Part shown: piece by piece, positions 1 to 6,025 of the stretch
How the letters are laid out: every line of letters starts with the position of its first letter
Numbering within the stretch: position 1 is the stretch's first letter
Notes under the pieces: model-generated
The model's input: only the letters and a program-made list of their open reading frames with translations
The model's database searches: none
What the model was told of the DNA's origin: nothing
Assembly: GCA_021844725.1 (NCBI GenBank)
Contig: JAKBSX010000018.1
Coordinates: forward strand, 1-13,912
Length of the DNA stretch: 13,912 nt
Direction of reading: 5' to 3'
From: Actinomycetes bacterium
GTDB taxonomy: Bacteria; Actinomycetota; Acidimicrobiia; Acidimicrobiales; Acidimicrobiaceae
Program-made: the position numbers and the translations under genes

Positions 1-115
1 GCACATATGCAACGAAAGCCGAACCATCAACAGTAAGGTCCGAAATATATTTTGCACTCCCGGTCAATAACTCTTTATCTTCTAAACGAAGCTCACGCCT
101 GCCAATTACTGTCAT
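1..115 (-). CDS. Molybdenum hydroxylase large subunit (CO dehydrogenase / xanthine dehydrogenase family), N-terminal fragment
   Basis: The gene starts at ATG 115-113 and runs off the left edge, so only 38 residues are visible. They read MTVIGRRELRLEDKELLTGS followed by AKYISDLTVDGSAFVAYV. This is the typical opening of molybdopterin-binding large subunits of the CoxL/XdhB/aldehyde oxidase family: an IG-x-x-x-x-R-x-ED-x-x-LLTG stretch, then a YxxD motif leading into the first beta strand. These subunits bind the molybdenum-pterin cofactor and work with FAD and 2Fe-2S subunits on CO, aldehydes, purines or similar substrates. The active-site loop that separates true CO dehydrogenase (AYRCSFR) from other members lies outside the window, so the substrate cannot be assigned. 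A G-rich run lies just upstream of the ATG. The gene is transcribed in the same direction as the oxidase operon but lies beyond that operon's terminator. The family call is fairly secure; the exact enzyme is not. Confidence 0.8.
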   Translation of the reverse strand, partial: MTVIGRRELRLEDKELLTGSAKYISDLTVDGSAFVAYV

Positions 116-414
116 GAAACCCCCCCAAGCTACTGAGTATTGCCCCACAATTAGCACATAAATCGTTACTTGTCTCCGCACTTCAACCCAATCGAAAACT
201 GTCCCGATCTATAGCACAGTCCACCTGGTCGCACTAACCCCCATTTGCGTACAAGTATCGGCTGCCAAAACGAGAATTCGATCCGCCACGACTGCTGCTA
301 CCTTTGGCTACTAACTTAAATATTCGCTAATTCTGTAACCCAAAGCAATAACCAGTGCTGGGCAACTCGCGGCTCAGCGCACACTGAAAACCGAATCAAA
401 ATACTACAAATACA
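116..414. other. Gene-free stretch upstream of the molybdenum hydroxylase gene
   Basis: I see no convincing coding frame, RNA gene or repeat here. It lies between the oxidase operon terminator and the start of the minus-strand molybdenum hydroxylase gene, so it probably carries that gene's promoter and leader. No clear -35/-10 pair could be identified by eye. Confidence 0.4.
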
Positions 415-447
415 AAACGGGAGCCAACACAACACCGGCTCCCGTTT
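415..447 (-). terminator. Rho-independent terminator of the oxidase operon
   Basis: An 11-bp perfect inverted repeat (AAACGGGAGCC at 415-425, GGCTCCCGTTT at 437-447) encloses an 11-nt loop. On the minus strand the stem is followed by a T-rich run (TTTTGTATTTG). It lies 29 bp after the stop of the 39-codon gene, so it would end the whole oxidase transcript. T residues also follow on the plus strand, but fewer of them. Confidence 0.75.
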
Positions 448-476
448 CAAATAATCAAAATCATTTGGCTAACTTA

Positions 477-596
477 TCAGCTAATACGCTTCCGCTGGAA
501 GAATCCCCAAGCACAAACCGCTGCAAACACACCTATCGGAATGGCAAAGGTCAATACTCCACCAGCCGGAGTATTAGACACTAACGTTGCTATCAT
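477..596 (-). CDS. Small single-helix membrane protein, candidate oxidase accessory subunit (39 aa)
   Basis: ATG at 596-594 to TGA at 479-477 encodes 39 residues. The start is preceded by a perfect GGAGG (606-610) at 9 nt, the best ribosome-binding site near any short frame in the window. The protein has a short polar N-terminus with N8 and P10, a hydrophobic segment from about V14 to F33 (VLTFAIPIGVFAAVCAWGFF) containing one proline and one cysteine, and a basic tail QRKRIS. This predicts one membrane helix with the C-terminus in the cytoplasm. It lies 89 bp after ctaE, on the same strand, and before the operon terminator, so it is probably the last gene of the oxidase operon. By position and shape it resembles the tiny single-helix subunits known in other terminal oxidases (CydX, CcoQ, subunit IV of aa3 oxidases). 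I recognise no sequence family, and the role is inferred from context only. Confidence 0.72.
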   Translation of the reverse strand: MIATLVSNTPAGGVLTFAIPIGVFAAVCAWGFFQRKRIS

Positions 597-605
597 TTCA
601 ACAAA

Positions 606-610
606 CCTCC
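606..610 (-). promoter_or_regulatory. Shine-Dalgarno site of the 39-codon gene
   Basis: The minus strand reads GGAGG with 9 nt to the ATG at 596. This strong site is the main evidence that the short frame is translated. Confidence 0.7.
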
Positions 611-645
611 TAAACCACAAACATTGTGCGTTATAAAACTTTCAT

Positions 646-671
646 TTGGGACTGCCCTAAGACAGTCCCAA
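646..671 (-). repeat. Intercistronic hairpin between ctaE and the 39-codon gene
   Basis: A 9-bp perfect inverted repeat (TTGGGACTG at 646-654, CAGTCCCAA at 663-671) encloses an 8-nt loop. It begins 15 nt beyond the ctaE stop codon. On the minus strand it is followed by ATGAAAGTTTTATAA rather than a clean T-tract, so it is more likely a partial terminator, processing site or RNA-stability hairpin than a full terminator. It could set the ratio of the small protein to the main subunits. Confidence 0.55.
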
Positions 672-685
672 CATAATGTCACTTT

Positions 686-1333
686 CTAAATTACATAAAA
701 TATGATGAAGAAAATGACCGAAATCAGCACCATGAAGTTCCAGAAATAGTTGAATGCATCAACGCTAGCTCTGAAATTCTCAGCCATGGGAAGCTTCGAA
801 AGCCCAGCACCACCATCTTGTGCTAAAGCTTTTCTGGCCCGGATAGACCTTGCTACCAAAGTCTCTAACCAGTACATGGACAGGAACATTACCCCTGAGT
901 AAACAGGAACAAATGCAATGTACACACCGGCGTATCCGGATGCCCCTGGCAAAAAGTTCAGTCTGGTTAATTCCCAGACCTGCAGCCCTATAGCCAACAG
1001 TCCGAGAAGTAACGAAATCACTGAACCAACCTGCCAGTCGAAAGAGTAACCCTTCTTCATACGCCATGTGGAGTAGTTAGAAATAAATGCACTAACCACT
1101 ACCAGCCCAAGGATAACCGAGCCAACCAAAGTTGAGGCGGTTACGCCGTGAGGATCAAACAAACCATGGCTATCAAGTGACTTGAGATAGAAAAACGCAA
1201 ATGCTATCCCTGCAAAGAGCATGGTCGTCGAACCGATTATCAGGCGGGAAGCGGTCCAAATGGCGCCCAGCCCCATATCGTGATGCAACTGCTCTTCGTC
1301 AATCACGGGTCGATTTTCAGTTATCTCACTCAT
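686..1333 (-). CDS. ctaE: Cytochrome c oxidase subunit III
   Basis: This 215-residue membrane protein is subunit III of a heme-copper terminal oxidase. It has no redox centre and stabilises subunit I. About five hydrophobic helices are visible, near residues 30-50, 64-86, 100-121, 132-156 and 194-214. This matches the short bacterial form, which lacks the two first helices of the seven-helix mitochondrial type. The LQVWELTRL segment after the third helix corresponds to the conserved Q-x-x-E helix end of the family, and the last helix (FNYFWNFMVLISVIFFIIF) matches the usual C-terminal YWHFVD-like helix, with Asn where His is common. The ATG overlaps the ctaD stop as ATGA (1330-1333), so the two are probably translationally coupled. 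The protein is shorter and more divergent than model subunit III proteins, but context makes the call secure. Confidence 0.9.
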   Translation of the reverse strand: MSEITENRPVIDEEQLHHDMGLGAIWTASRLIIGSTTMLFAGIAFAFFYLKSLDSHGLFDPHGVTASTLVGSVILGLVVVSAFISNYSTWRMKKGYSFDWQVGSVISLLLGLLAIGLQVWELTRLNFLPGASGYAGVYIAFVPVYSGVMFLSMYWLETLVARSIRARKALAQDGGAGLSKLPMAENFRASVDAFNYFWNFMVLISVIFFIIFYVI

Positions 1334-3279
1334 GAAGCACCTCCAACTGATGCAGGAGCAGTAACATCTCCGTTAGTTCCCCACTCCACCATCGGAATAG
1401 CGTTCGGGTCACCATACTCGTATGGACCAGACTGGATAACCGGAATTGTGTCAAAGTTATGAGGCAGCGGAGGCATAGCACCCTGCCATTCCAAACCTCT
1501 TGAGTGCCAAGGGTTTTTCGGCGAAGGCTTGCGTACCACAGCCAGCTGCCAGACAAATGTGACAACAAAGAAGGTCAAAGACAGTCCCAGCAAGTAGGCA
1601 CTGATTGAAACCCAGTCATTCAACGTCTGAAGCCTATGGGCATACTCGAAAACTCGACGAGGCTGTCCAAGTAATCCAATTGCGAAAAGTGGAAGGAACG
1701 TTGAGTTGAAAGTTATGAACATTGTCCAGAAGTGGATCTTTCCTAACTTCGATGAGAGCTGAATTCCGGTAATTAAGGGGGTCCAATAATAAATGGCACC
1801 AAATACTGCGAATATCAAAGCACCCATGATGGTGTAGTGGAAGTGGGCCATAACGAAAAAACTACCGTGAATAGTCACGTCAGCAGGAACGTCTGACAGG
1901 TACACACCCGAAAGCCCACCAAACAAGAAGTTGAAGAACAATCCCGCAACAAACAGCATCGGGACGTCAAATTTGATCCTTGCCTTCCAAAGAGTTCCCA
2001 TTCCAACCAAGTACAAGAAACCAGTAGGAATTGAAATCAACTCTGTTGTAAGCATGAACATTGGACGCATGTCTGGGTTCATACCGCTCTGGAAAAGGTG
2101 GTGCTGCCATACAAAGAAGGAAAGTACCGAGACTCCGATCATCCCGGCAGCAGAAGTCTTGTAACCGAAAAGCGGCTTGCGGCAAAAGACTGGTGCCAGT
2201 TCGGAAACAATTCCGAACCCTGGAACCGCCAGAAGGTAAACCTCCGGATGGCCAAAGAACCAGAAAAGGTTCTCCCACAGGAACGGACTACCACCGTGAG
2301 CTCCATAAAGAAGTGAAGTCTGAGCAGTTCGATCGAGAGCCATGACATACAAGCCGTCGATCAGTACTGGCACAGCCAAAACCATCATGAACGCAGTGGC
2401 CATCAGTGACCATACCAAGATAGGCAATCTACTCCAGCGCATACCAGGTGCTCTGTAGTTGATTATGGTGGCAATCATGTTCGTGGATGCACAAATCATT
2501 GAAAAGCCCATCAGGGCAAAGGCCATGATATAGGAGTCTTGCCCAACCCCCTGTTGGATTGAAAGCGGGGCATATCCAGTCCAACCTGACTGGAATCCAC
2601 CCATCCATAGGGCTGAAAGCAAAATTACAAATGAAGCTGGAGTGAACCAGAAAGAAGCTGCCTCAAGGCGAGGAAATGCGACCCTCTTGGCACCAATCAT
2701 CAGCGGAATCAGGTAGTTACCGAAAGGACCCATGACGACTGATGTCATCATCATCATCATCAGAGTTCCGTGTTCGCTAACAACTTCCAAATAAATATCC
2801 GGACTGAAAATATGGTTTGTCGGCGACAACAACTCGGTACGAATGGCAAGCGCCAACAGGCCAGCCACAAAAAAGTAAGTCAGCATACCGAAAAGGTACT
2901 GAACACCTACAACCTTGTGATCCAAGGTGAAGCGGAAATACTTTCCTACACCCTTTTCGTAACTTGGTTCATCGCCAGCTGGCTCACAACCAAAAATCTT
3001 CTTAATCGGGTAGTTAAGGGCACCAAGGCCTGCAAACCAGCCAACGGTACCAAACAGATATCCAAGGATTACGGCAATGTCGTTCTGACCCGACCCTTGA
3101 ACTTGCTGGTATCCGCTGGCGATCGCATTGCCTGCCCAGTGGCCGAATAGGTATCCAATCGCCCCGGCTATAAGTGCAGTAAGTGCATTCAGCCGGAAAC
3201 CTTTACCCCTAGACGTACCATTGGCAGGGCTATCGCCTGGCCGCCCAACTCCCGTTGGAGCGGACATATCAATTGCCAT
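1330..3279 (-). CDS. ctaD: Cytochrome c oxidase subunit I (heme-copper oxidase catalytic subunit)
   Basis: Catalytic subunit reducing O2 to water in the cytoplasmic membrane; 649 aa from ATG 3279. A GTG at 3294 would add five residues, but it overlaps the GGAGG (3288-3292) that sits 8 nt before this ATG. Low-spin heme ligands are H170 and H481, the high-spin heme ligand is H479 (AHFHY), and CuB ligands are H344 (GHPEVY), H393 and H394 (WQHHLF), with Y348 the expected cross-linked tyrosine. E346, in the position of the gating glutamate, is present. Oddities by eye alignment: the D-pathway aspartate of GAxDxAFP is R199, the K-pathway lysine after PTG is L422, and the aspartate next to the Mg-site histidine (H471) is G472. 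Two extra helices (about 31-54 and 67-90) precede the family's usual start at FTLDHK (117-122). H170 is followed by a run of five Met (174-178). Identity is certain; proton-path inference is moderate. Confidence 0.96.
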   Translation of the reverse strand: MAIDMSAPTGVGRPGDSPANGTSRGKGFRLNALTALIAGAIGYLFGHWAGNAIASGYQQVQGSGQNDIAVILGYLFGTVGWFAGLGALNYPIKKIFGCEPAGDEPSYEKGVGKYFRFTLDHKVVGVQYLFGMLTYFFVAGLLALAIRTELLSPTNHIFSPDIYLEVVSEHGTLMMMMMTSVVMGPFGNYLIPLMIGAKRVAFPRLEAASFWFTPASFVILLSALWMGGFQSGWTGYAPLSIQQGVGQDSYIMAFALMGFSMICASTNMIATIINYRAPGMRWSRLPILVWSLMATAFMMVLAVPVLIDGLYVMALDRTAQTSLLYGAHGGSPFLWENLFWFFGHPEVYLLAVPGFGIVSELAPVFCRKPLFGYKTSAAGMIGVSVLSFFVWQHHLFQSGMNPDMRPMFMLTTELISIPTGFLYLVGMGTLWKARIKFDVPMLFVAGLFFNFLFGGLSGVYLSDVPADVTIHGSFFVMAHFHYTIMGALIFAVFGAIYYWTPLITGIQLSSKLGKIHFWTMFITFNSTFLPLFAIGLLGQPRRVFEYAHRLQTLNDWVSISAYLLGLSLTFFVVTFVWQLAVVRKPSPKNPWHSRGLEWQGAMPPLPHNFDTIPVIQSGPYEYGDPNAIPMVEWGTNGDVTAPASVGGAS

Positions 3280-3287
3280 AAAAGTAT

Positions 3288-3292
3288 CCTCC
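3288..3292 (-). promoter_or_regulatory. Shine-Dalgarno site of ctaD
   Basis: The minus strand reads GGAGG with 8 nt to the ATG at 3279. This fixes the ctaD start and argues against the GTG at 3294, which overlaps this site. Confidence 0.75.
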
Positions 3293-3294
3293 AC

Positions 3295-3320
3295 TCTTTT
3301 GAGAGCAAACCCTCAAAAGA
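3295..3320 (-). repeat. Hairpin immediately upstream of the ctaD ribosome-binding site
   Basis: A 9-bp perfect inverted repeat (TCTTTTGAG at 3295-3303, CTCAAAAGA at 3312-3320) encloses an 8-nt loop, in the 75-nt gap between ctaC and ctaD. Its base ends only 2 nt before the GGAGG. There is no T-tract after it on the minus strand. It may protect the downstream message, act as a processing site, or tune translation of subunit I. Confidence 0.55.
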
Positions 3321-3354
3321 CAGATCGAAAGACCTCTAGTGTAAGAAGCCATTT

Positions 3355-4260
3355 TTACAAGTTTCCATTCGGATCACCAGGTGGGTAATAGCCGCCACCT
3401 GCGCCGGTGTAAGAAGGAGTGTAAGTCGTTGCATACTTGGGAAGCAACTTGGTCACAGCAGCATTCTGCTTCTCCAAATTGGTAGCCCAGGTATTGAACT
3501 GAGACGGTGTAACCACAGTGCCGTAGTTGTACATAGCACCGTGCCATACACCACAAAGCTCGTCACAACGAACTGTAAACCTGCCGAGTTGATCCGGCTT
3601 TGCATAAGCGACGTTGTTGACATCCGGGTTAGCGTCTGCCTTAACACCAAGCTGATAAGCCCAGAAATCATGAATAACATCAAGAGAAGTCACATTGAAC
3701 TGAATCTGAGTGTTATTCGGAAGCTCCAGTGAAGTGGTCTCCATGCCCCCATACTGCGGGAAACGATAGGTAAATCTCCACTGCTGAGCAATGACCTGAA
3801 CCTGGAGCATGTGGTGCGAAGCTGGCTTCCAAATTGGACTTGGTCCCTCTCCACCACCTGCGCCCGCTGGTGCAATAAGTTCGTAGGTGCCAAAAACCGC
3901 CAGAGAAAGAACTGTAGCTGATGTGATGAAATACCACCAGCCCTGTACCTTGCGGTTTCCCTTAAGGTACATTCCATCGCCGTCAGCCCAGCTTTCACCC
4001 TTCTTGAGCCGCCACGTGATCGTGGCGTATCCCATGTAGATCCAGACGAAAAGCAAAACAGGAGTTGCAACTGTCGAAAGAACCTTGATGTCAAACTGCT
4101 GACCTCTTGCCTGGTTTGTCATTGTACCAGGAGGAAGATGAGGCCCAAGAACAAAATAGATCAGCGATGATCCAATTATCGAAGCCACTAGCCAGATTAT
4201 AAAAATCCTGGTTCCGTGCTTTCGAGTATCACCTGATATCTTTGGAGATACACCGGCCAT
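3355..4260 (-). CDS. ctaC: Cytochrome c oxidase subunit II with CuA centre
   Basis: This 301-residue subunit accepts electrons through its binuclear CuA site, outside the membrane, and passes them to subunit I. The CuA ligands are all present: H197 (SLDVIHDFW), then C232, E234, C236, H240 and M243 in CDELCGVWHGAM. An aromatic stretch at 161-170 (WRFTYRFPQY) corresponds to the electron-entry region. Three hydrophobic helices are visible near 19-39, 59-79 and 107-129, one more than the usual two. No cytochrome c domain (CxxCH) is fused to the C-terminus, so it is not a caa3-type subunit; the tail is instead Gly/Pro/Tyr rich. The ATG shares one base with the stop of the upstream cupredoxin gene (TGATG at 4258-4262), indicating coupled translation. 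The ctaD gene follows after 75 nt. Confidence 0.95.
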   Translation of the reverse strand: MAGVSPKISGDTRKHGTRIFIIWLVASIIGSSLIYFVLGPHLPPGTMTNQARGQQFDIKVLSTVATPVLLFVWIYMGYATITWRLKKGESWADGDGMYLKGNRKVQGWWYFITSATVLSLAVFGTYELIAPAGAGGGEGPSPIWKPASHHMLQVQVIAQQWRFTYRFPQYGGMETTSLELPNNTQIQFNVTSLDVIHDFWAYQLGVKADANPDVNNVAYAKPDQLGRFTVRCDELCGVWHGAMYNYGTVVTPSQFNTWATNLEKQNAAVTKLLPKYATTYTPSYTGAGGGYYPPGDPNGNL

Positions 4261-4940
4261 CAGGCATTCACCACCTTTAAGAATCCAGCCATATACCCCA
4301 CAGTTGTCATAGGACCGCCATTACCCATGAGGTAACCTAGGCCGCAAGGAATGAAGCACTGCCAGCGAAAGGTACCGGTATTTCCAGTAGTAAAACTGAA
4401 CTTGGTGGTAACGTGAGCTTCGCTCAGATTACAAGGACCGGTAGTACAGAAGTTCTTTTCTTTTCCTGAAACGCCATAAAAGGGAACAACAATTCCCAAT
4501 GACGGGACGGCAAACGTGTGAGCAATTCCATTACCCTTGTTAGGGTTGACCAACGACACGGTTTTCCCGTTGATGTTGACGGTGCCACCAGTGGTCCCCT
4601 GGATCTTGCCCCACAAAGGATTTCGAAGCGCTCCACCGGAATCGTACTCATACACTGTTACGTTCACTTTGGTATGCGCTGGTACCTGGAGGAGCGTTGT
4701 CTGCTTCCATTTTCCAGCGGCGTCTTGAGCCCAGTATCCAACCCAATTCGGATGCGGTCCGACACCAACCGCGCCGTCAGTTTGAAGTACTAGGTTTACC
4801 GAACCAGGATGAGTAGAAGACGGTGTCGCCGCAACTGTCGGTGGCCTACTGCGAAGATATCCAAAAATACCAAACAGAATCAAACTGATCCCGATGGCAA
4901 AGGATACCAACACGGCAGCCACCCGTGCTCCTTTCGACAA
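4260..4940 (-). CDS. Membrane-anchored CuA-like cupredoxin, first gene of the oxidase operon
   Basis: This 226-residue protein has an N-terminal anchor or signal segment (about 7-28), a Pro/Thr/Ser linker, and then a beta-rich domain resembling the CuA domain of subunit II. H141 in IAHTFAVPSLG corresponds to the first CuA histidine. C195 and C199 lie in WQCFIPCGLGYLMG, matching the C-x3-C pair. The second histidine position is Y203, the glutamate position is I197 and the methionine position is G206, with M205 next to it and M211 close by. A full CuA site therefore looks unlikely; it may bind a single copper or none. A second Cys pair (C165, C170) may form a disulfide. The likely start is TTG at 4940 with GGGGG 5 nt upstream; a GTG at 4922 preceded by AAAGGAG is a good alternative. 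Being coupled to ctaC, it may be an electron donor to CuA or an assembly factor. I cannot match it to a named family. Confidence 0.72.
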   Translation of the reverse strand: MSKGARVAAVLVSFAIGISLILFGIFGYLRSRPPTVAATPSSTHPGSVNLVLQTDGAVGVGPHPNWVGYWAQDAAGKWKQTTLLQVPAHTKVNVTVYEYDSGGALRNPLWGKIQGTTGGTVNINGKTVSLVNPNKGNGIAHTFAVPSLGIVVPFYGVSGKEKNFCTTGPCNLSEAHVTTKFSFTTGNTGTFRWQCFIPCGLGYLMGNGGPMTTVGYMAGFLKVVNA

Positions 4941-5075
4941 TTTAACCCCCTTCGATAGTAAATCAACTATCTAGTTATTTATCTTGGTTATCTATCTATC
5001 TTGCTTGGTCGTAAAAGTCAGGAAATAAAAACTTCCTGTGCAAATACTTGGAAAATACCATAGTTCATAAAATTG

Positions 5076-5123
5076 CAAATTGGTTGACTTTTTACGGTTT
5101 CTTTTGAACAAATAACCAATTTG
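5076..5123. repeat. 10-bp inverted repeat in the presumed oxidase promoter region
   Basis: CAAATTGGTT at 5076-5085 is repeated perfectly inverted as AACCAATTTG at 5114-5123, with 28 bp between. The two half-sites are about 38 bp apart from start to start, nearer to spaced operator half-sites than to a compact hairpin. They lie 136-183 bp upstream of the first oxidase gene. Confidence 0.4.
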
Positions 5124-5222
5124 TAACTCCCCCACAAAAAATCTACAAAACTAGCACCAATGCTGCACTTTTACGATATCATTAACTGGAATACCTGATC
5201 CCAGGTTTTTAGGATCTCTCTC

Positions 5223-5239
5223 AGATGCATCATGCATCT
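5223..5239. repeat. 17-bp perfect palindrome
   Basis: AGATGCAT and ATGCATCT flank a single central base (5231). The short loop makes this a candidate protein-binding site rather than an RNA hairpin. It lies in the gene-free stretch between the ctaB unit and the oxidase operon. Confidence 0.4.
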
Positions 5240-5264
5240 ATCTTGGATAGCCCCAATATGCCAC

Positions 5265-5288
5265 CTAGAGATTTTTTGGCATCTCTAG
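5265..5288. repeat. 8-bp stem inverted repeat
   Basis: CTAGAGAT (5265-5272) and ATCTCTAG (5281-5288) enclose an 8-nt T-rich loop. On the minus strand it is not followed by a T-tract, so it is not a classical terminator for the genes to its right. Confidence 0.4.
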
Positions 5289-5317
5289 CAAGATGTTAGA
5301 GCCGCCGTCATGAGAAT

Positions 5318-5360
5318 GCAATCGATTTTTTTGCCACCACGGTCGGTGCCAAAAGATTGC
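5318..5360. repeat. Nested inverted repeats downstream of the TlpA-like gene
   Basis: An outer 6-bp stem (GCAATC at 5318-5323, GATTGC at 5355-5360) encloses an inner 8-bp stem with one mismatch (TTGCCACC at 5331-5338, GGTGCCAA at 5345-5352) and a 6-nt loop. It begins about 50 nt past the end of the TlpA-like gene on the minus strand, so it could form the 3' structure of that transcript, although a U-tract is missing. Confidence 0.4.
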
Positions 5361-5410
5361 GTTAGATAAACCGGCTGACAGCCACAAATTCGAATCTCTG
5401 CCGCTTCCGA

Positions 5411-6025
5411 TCAATTTTTTACTATCTTGGCAATACCCTGCTTAAGCGTAGACAGCGAAATCTGCCCTGCGATATAGTCGACCACCACACCTTTTGAATT
5501 TATAAACAAAGTGGTTGGAAGACCGATGAGATGAAATGGCTGAACCAGGCTGCCGGATCCGTCAAATCCAGTCGGGTAGGTAACTCCTGCCGATTTCAGG
5601 AGCGCTTGGGCCGGACCCCTAGTATCATTTTCGTCCACCCCAATAAACTGGACTTTACCCGCATCCATCTTTGACAGACTGGCAAATTCAGGAAGCTCAG
5701 TTTTGCACGGCACACACCAGGAGGCAAAGAAATTGAGAACTAGCGGATGACCTATGTAGCTTTTCAAAGACAACTTTTGTGATGCGGTAGCCACTGTGGT
5801 TAACGAAAACCCTGGAACTACTTTACCAACCAACGGGCCGCCATTCTGGACACCAGTGTATTTGGTTGAGACAGACGATGATCCTGAGGACACGCTGCTG
5901 GTAGTCAAAGATACTGCCACCGCGTATATAACGAGAATTACAACCGTTGCAATCAGACCGAAATATATGATCCTCCGTGGATTTGGTCTTTGCCCGGTCG
6001 ATTGGTCATTAGTAGTGTCTGACAA
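5411..6025 (-). CDS. Membrane-tethered TlpA/ResA-like thiol-disulfide oxidoreductase
   Basis: This 204-residue protein has a basic N-terminus, one membrane helix (about 19-40), a Ser/Thr-rich linker, and a thioredoxin-fold domain on the outer face. The active site is ASWCVPCKTELPEF with C104 and C107, and the cis-proline is P170 in GLPTT. Members of this family reduce apocytochrome haem-binding cysteines (ResA) or the CuA-site cysteines and copper chaperones of cytochrome oxidase (TlpA). Because no c-type cytochrome gene is seen here, while ctaB and an oxidase with a CuA site are adjacent, a role in CuA maturation is the likelier guess. The start is a TTG at 6025, 17 bp inside the end of ctaB, so the two genes overlap and are probably co-translated. 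A GGGGA lies 9-10 nt upstream of this start. No ATG exists early in this frame. Confidence 0.85.
   Translation of the reverse strand: MSDTTNDQSTGQRPNPRRIIYFGLIATVVILVIYAVAVSLTTSSVSSGSSSVSTKYTGVQNGGPLVGKVVPGFSLTTVATASQKLSLKSYIGHPLVLNFFASWCVPCKTELPEFASLSKMDAGKVQFIGVDENDTRGPAQALLKSAGVTYPTGFDGSGSLVQPFHLIGLPTTLFINSKGVVVDYIAGQISLSTLKQGIAKIVKN

Larger units (their letters stand above)
4941..5410. other. AT-rich, repeat-rich intergenic region upstream of the oxidase operon
   Basis: No protein gene or RNA gene is supported in these 470 bp. The half nearest the oxidase operon (4941-5160) is strongly AT-rich. It holds TATC in three tandem copies (4989-5000), a 6-bp inverted repeat (CAGGAA at 5019-5024, TTCCTG at 5033-5038) and a 10-bp inverted repeat described separately, so it very probably contains the operon promoter and operator sites. 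No convincing -35/-10 pair could be chosen by eye. The other half (5160-5410) lies beyond the tlpA-like gene and holds three further inverted repeats. No intrinsic terminator with a T-tract was found for the ctaB unit. Confidence 0.5.

Noticed and set aside
2749..2763. Short CAT trinucleotide run inside ctaD.
   Set aside because: It is in frame and encodes the five consecutive methionines of subunit I next to the heme-ligand histidine; a coding feature, not an independent repeat element.
5193..5210. Plus-strand ACCTG-loop-CAGGT followed by TTTTT, resembling a terminator.
   Set aside because: The stem is only 5 bp and no plus-strand gene precedes it; for the minus-strand genes the T-run is on the wrong side.
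5386..5413. TTCGAATCTCTGCCGCTTCCGATCA resembles the T-loop and 3' acceptor end of a tRNA (reported here as a 25-base pattern split: TTCGAATCTCTG, then CCGCTTCCGATCA).
   Set aside because: The T-stem does not pair, and no matching 5' acceptor, D-arm or anticodon arm lies upstream. It also runs into the end of the TlpA-like gene. Treated as chance.
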